A stretch of DNA of 64,000 bases from an uncultured Gammaproteobacteria bacterium (GTDB lineage: Bacteria; Pseudomonadota; Gammaproteobacteria; Steroidobacterales; UBA11654), in NCBI GenBank assembly GCA_902553145.1, contig CACDKD010000005.1, positions 1-64,000 of the forward strand, read 5' to 3'. The position numbers and the translations under genes were made by a program. Shown here in pieces: positions 63,447 to 64,000 of the stretch (position 1 is its first letter; each line of letters begins with the position of its first letter). The notes under the pieces were generated by a model, which was given only the letters and a program-made list of their open reading frames with translations, was not told the DNA's origin and made no database searches.

Positions 63447-64000
63447 TCAATTTTGTATAGGACCTTCAAAGACAATACCAGCATTCTTCAATCTTGAAAT
63501 CAAAGCTCCACCAAGACCCGATGCGCTCGTCAATATACCGCCATAATCTGAGCCGCCAGGCAGATCTTGTTCATTTTCAACCAGGCACAATGCTGATTCA
63601 GTAACAAGTAATGATGTGATTTTATATCCAGGATCTCCCTTACCATGCATTTTAAAAACAGAAACGTCTCCATCATCGGCTAAAGCTTTATAGGTTGCAC
63701 TGAACCATCCGTTTTCTCTCGCCTCTTTGGAAGGGCCTTCTCCAGGTTTTTTCATCAGTGGTCTCACAATTTTTCTAAGCGGTGTCATTAAGACAAGCCC
63801 AAAGATTGCTAAAAAGGCCATTGACATATAAGCGCCTGTCTTTTTCTTATGAAAGGTAAATTCTTGATACGTAAAGTCCTGCCCGTATTTTTCTCCTTTT
63901 TGCTCATGCAACGCTGCACTTCTTCTGACAACCCTTGTATTGGCTGCTGCCATGATAAAAGGTCCTGACCAACCATTGATTACATCTTGCTCAAGTACAC
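63447..64000 (-). CDS. Saccharopine-dehydrogenase-like / trans-acting enoyl-reductase family protein, 5' part outside the window
   Basis: The track calls 168 residues from an ATG at 63953, but the frame stays open to the window edge (…DVINGWSGPFIMAAANTRVV), so this is only the C-terminal ~184 residues. PFIMAAANTRVVRRSAALHE followed by a membrane-prone segment (SMAFLAIFGLVLMTPL) and PGEGPSKEARENGWFSATY are features of the bacterial saccharopine-dehydrogenase-like proteins related to mycobacterial trans-acting enoyl reductase. The Rossmann NADP domain would be beyond the edge. It is upstream of the dehalogenase-like gene on the same strand. Confidence 0.82.
   Translation of the reverse strand, partial: VLEQDVINGWSGPFIMAAANTRVVRRSAALHEQKGEKYGQDFTYQEFTFHKKKTGAYMSMAFLAIFGLVLMTPLRKIVRPLMKKPGEGPSKEARENGWFSATYKALADDGDVSVFKMHGKGDPGYKITSLLVTESALCLVENEQDLPGGSDYGGILTSASGLGGALISRLKNAGIVFEGPIQN

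Noticed and set aside
1-64000. CRISPR arrays, insertion sequences, prophage or integron attachment sites
   Set aside because: No regularly spaced repeats, transposase, integrase or phage structural genes were seen on either strand.

Overview
The window looks like a chromosomal segment of an AT-rich, free-living marine gammaproteobacterium. Supporting signs are the rpsU-yqeY-dnaG-rpoD operon, the tkt-gap-pgk block, Mpl, RmuC, WaaA, a split NrdJa/NrdJb class II ribonucleotide reductase, two TonB-dependent receptors and many marine-type accessory enzymes. I cannot name a genus from this sequence alone. There are no insertion sequences, prophage genes, CRISPR arrays or rRNA genes. Genes are dense, with many overlaps and many TTG starts.

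Left part (1-16.4 kb): a truncated TonB-dependent receptor sits behind a TPP (thiamine pyrophosphate) riboswitch and is divergent from an amidohydrolase / DUF2855 / RmuC set. Then come, on the minus strand, a tiny membrane protein, a PHB-depolymerase-like lipoprotein, an Npt-type MFS protein, and pgk-gap-tkt. On the plus strand are metK and ahcY (SAM cycle). Mpl and a Lon-substrate-domain protein follow.

Middle (16.4-41 kb): mostly housekeeping. It holds rnd, adk, a PPi-type phosphofructokinase beside a K+-independent H+-pyrophosphatase (PPi-based energetics), a TolC-like channel, waaA, and nrdJa-nrdJb with an unknown small protein and two NrdR-box-like palindromes. It continues with an HtrA protease, cca, uppP, a MidA methyltransferase, a folate cluster (folM, folK, folB), tsaD, and the macromolecular-synthesis operon. 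An alpha/beta hydrolase lacking a normal nucleophile, a tRNA-Ile2(CAU) and a 48-residue small ORF follow.

Right part (42-64 kb): accessory metabolism. A PQQ-type sugar dehydrogenase with an unknown membrane protein is followed by the two most interesting groups. (i) A gamma-butyrobetaine-hydroxylase-like Fe/2OG dioxygenase is translationally coupled to an HD-domain oxygenase-like protein, divergent from an MHS-family symporter. This architecture matches TmpA/TmpB, which turn 2-trimethylaminoethylphosphonate into glycine betaine and phosphate. (ii) A BCCT carrier is followed by a dimethylglycine-dehydrogenase-like flavoenzyme, a non-pyrrolysine MttB-family methyltransferase, a corrinoid protein and an MTHFR-like enzyme, which reads as a corrinoid-dependent quaternary-amine (probably glycine betaine) demethylation operon. 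Between them lie malonyl-CoA decarboxylase, L-serine dehydratase, a TPR-sulfotransferase and a TonB receptor. The inferred flow is methylated phosphonate or betaine -> betaine -> dimethylglycine -> sarcosine, with methyl groups passing through folate; serine dehydratase could take the downstream glycine/serine carbon. The window ends with a haloalkane-dehalogenase-like protein and the 3' part of a saccharopine-dehydrogenase-like gene.
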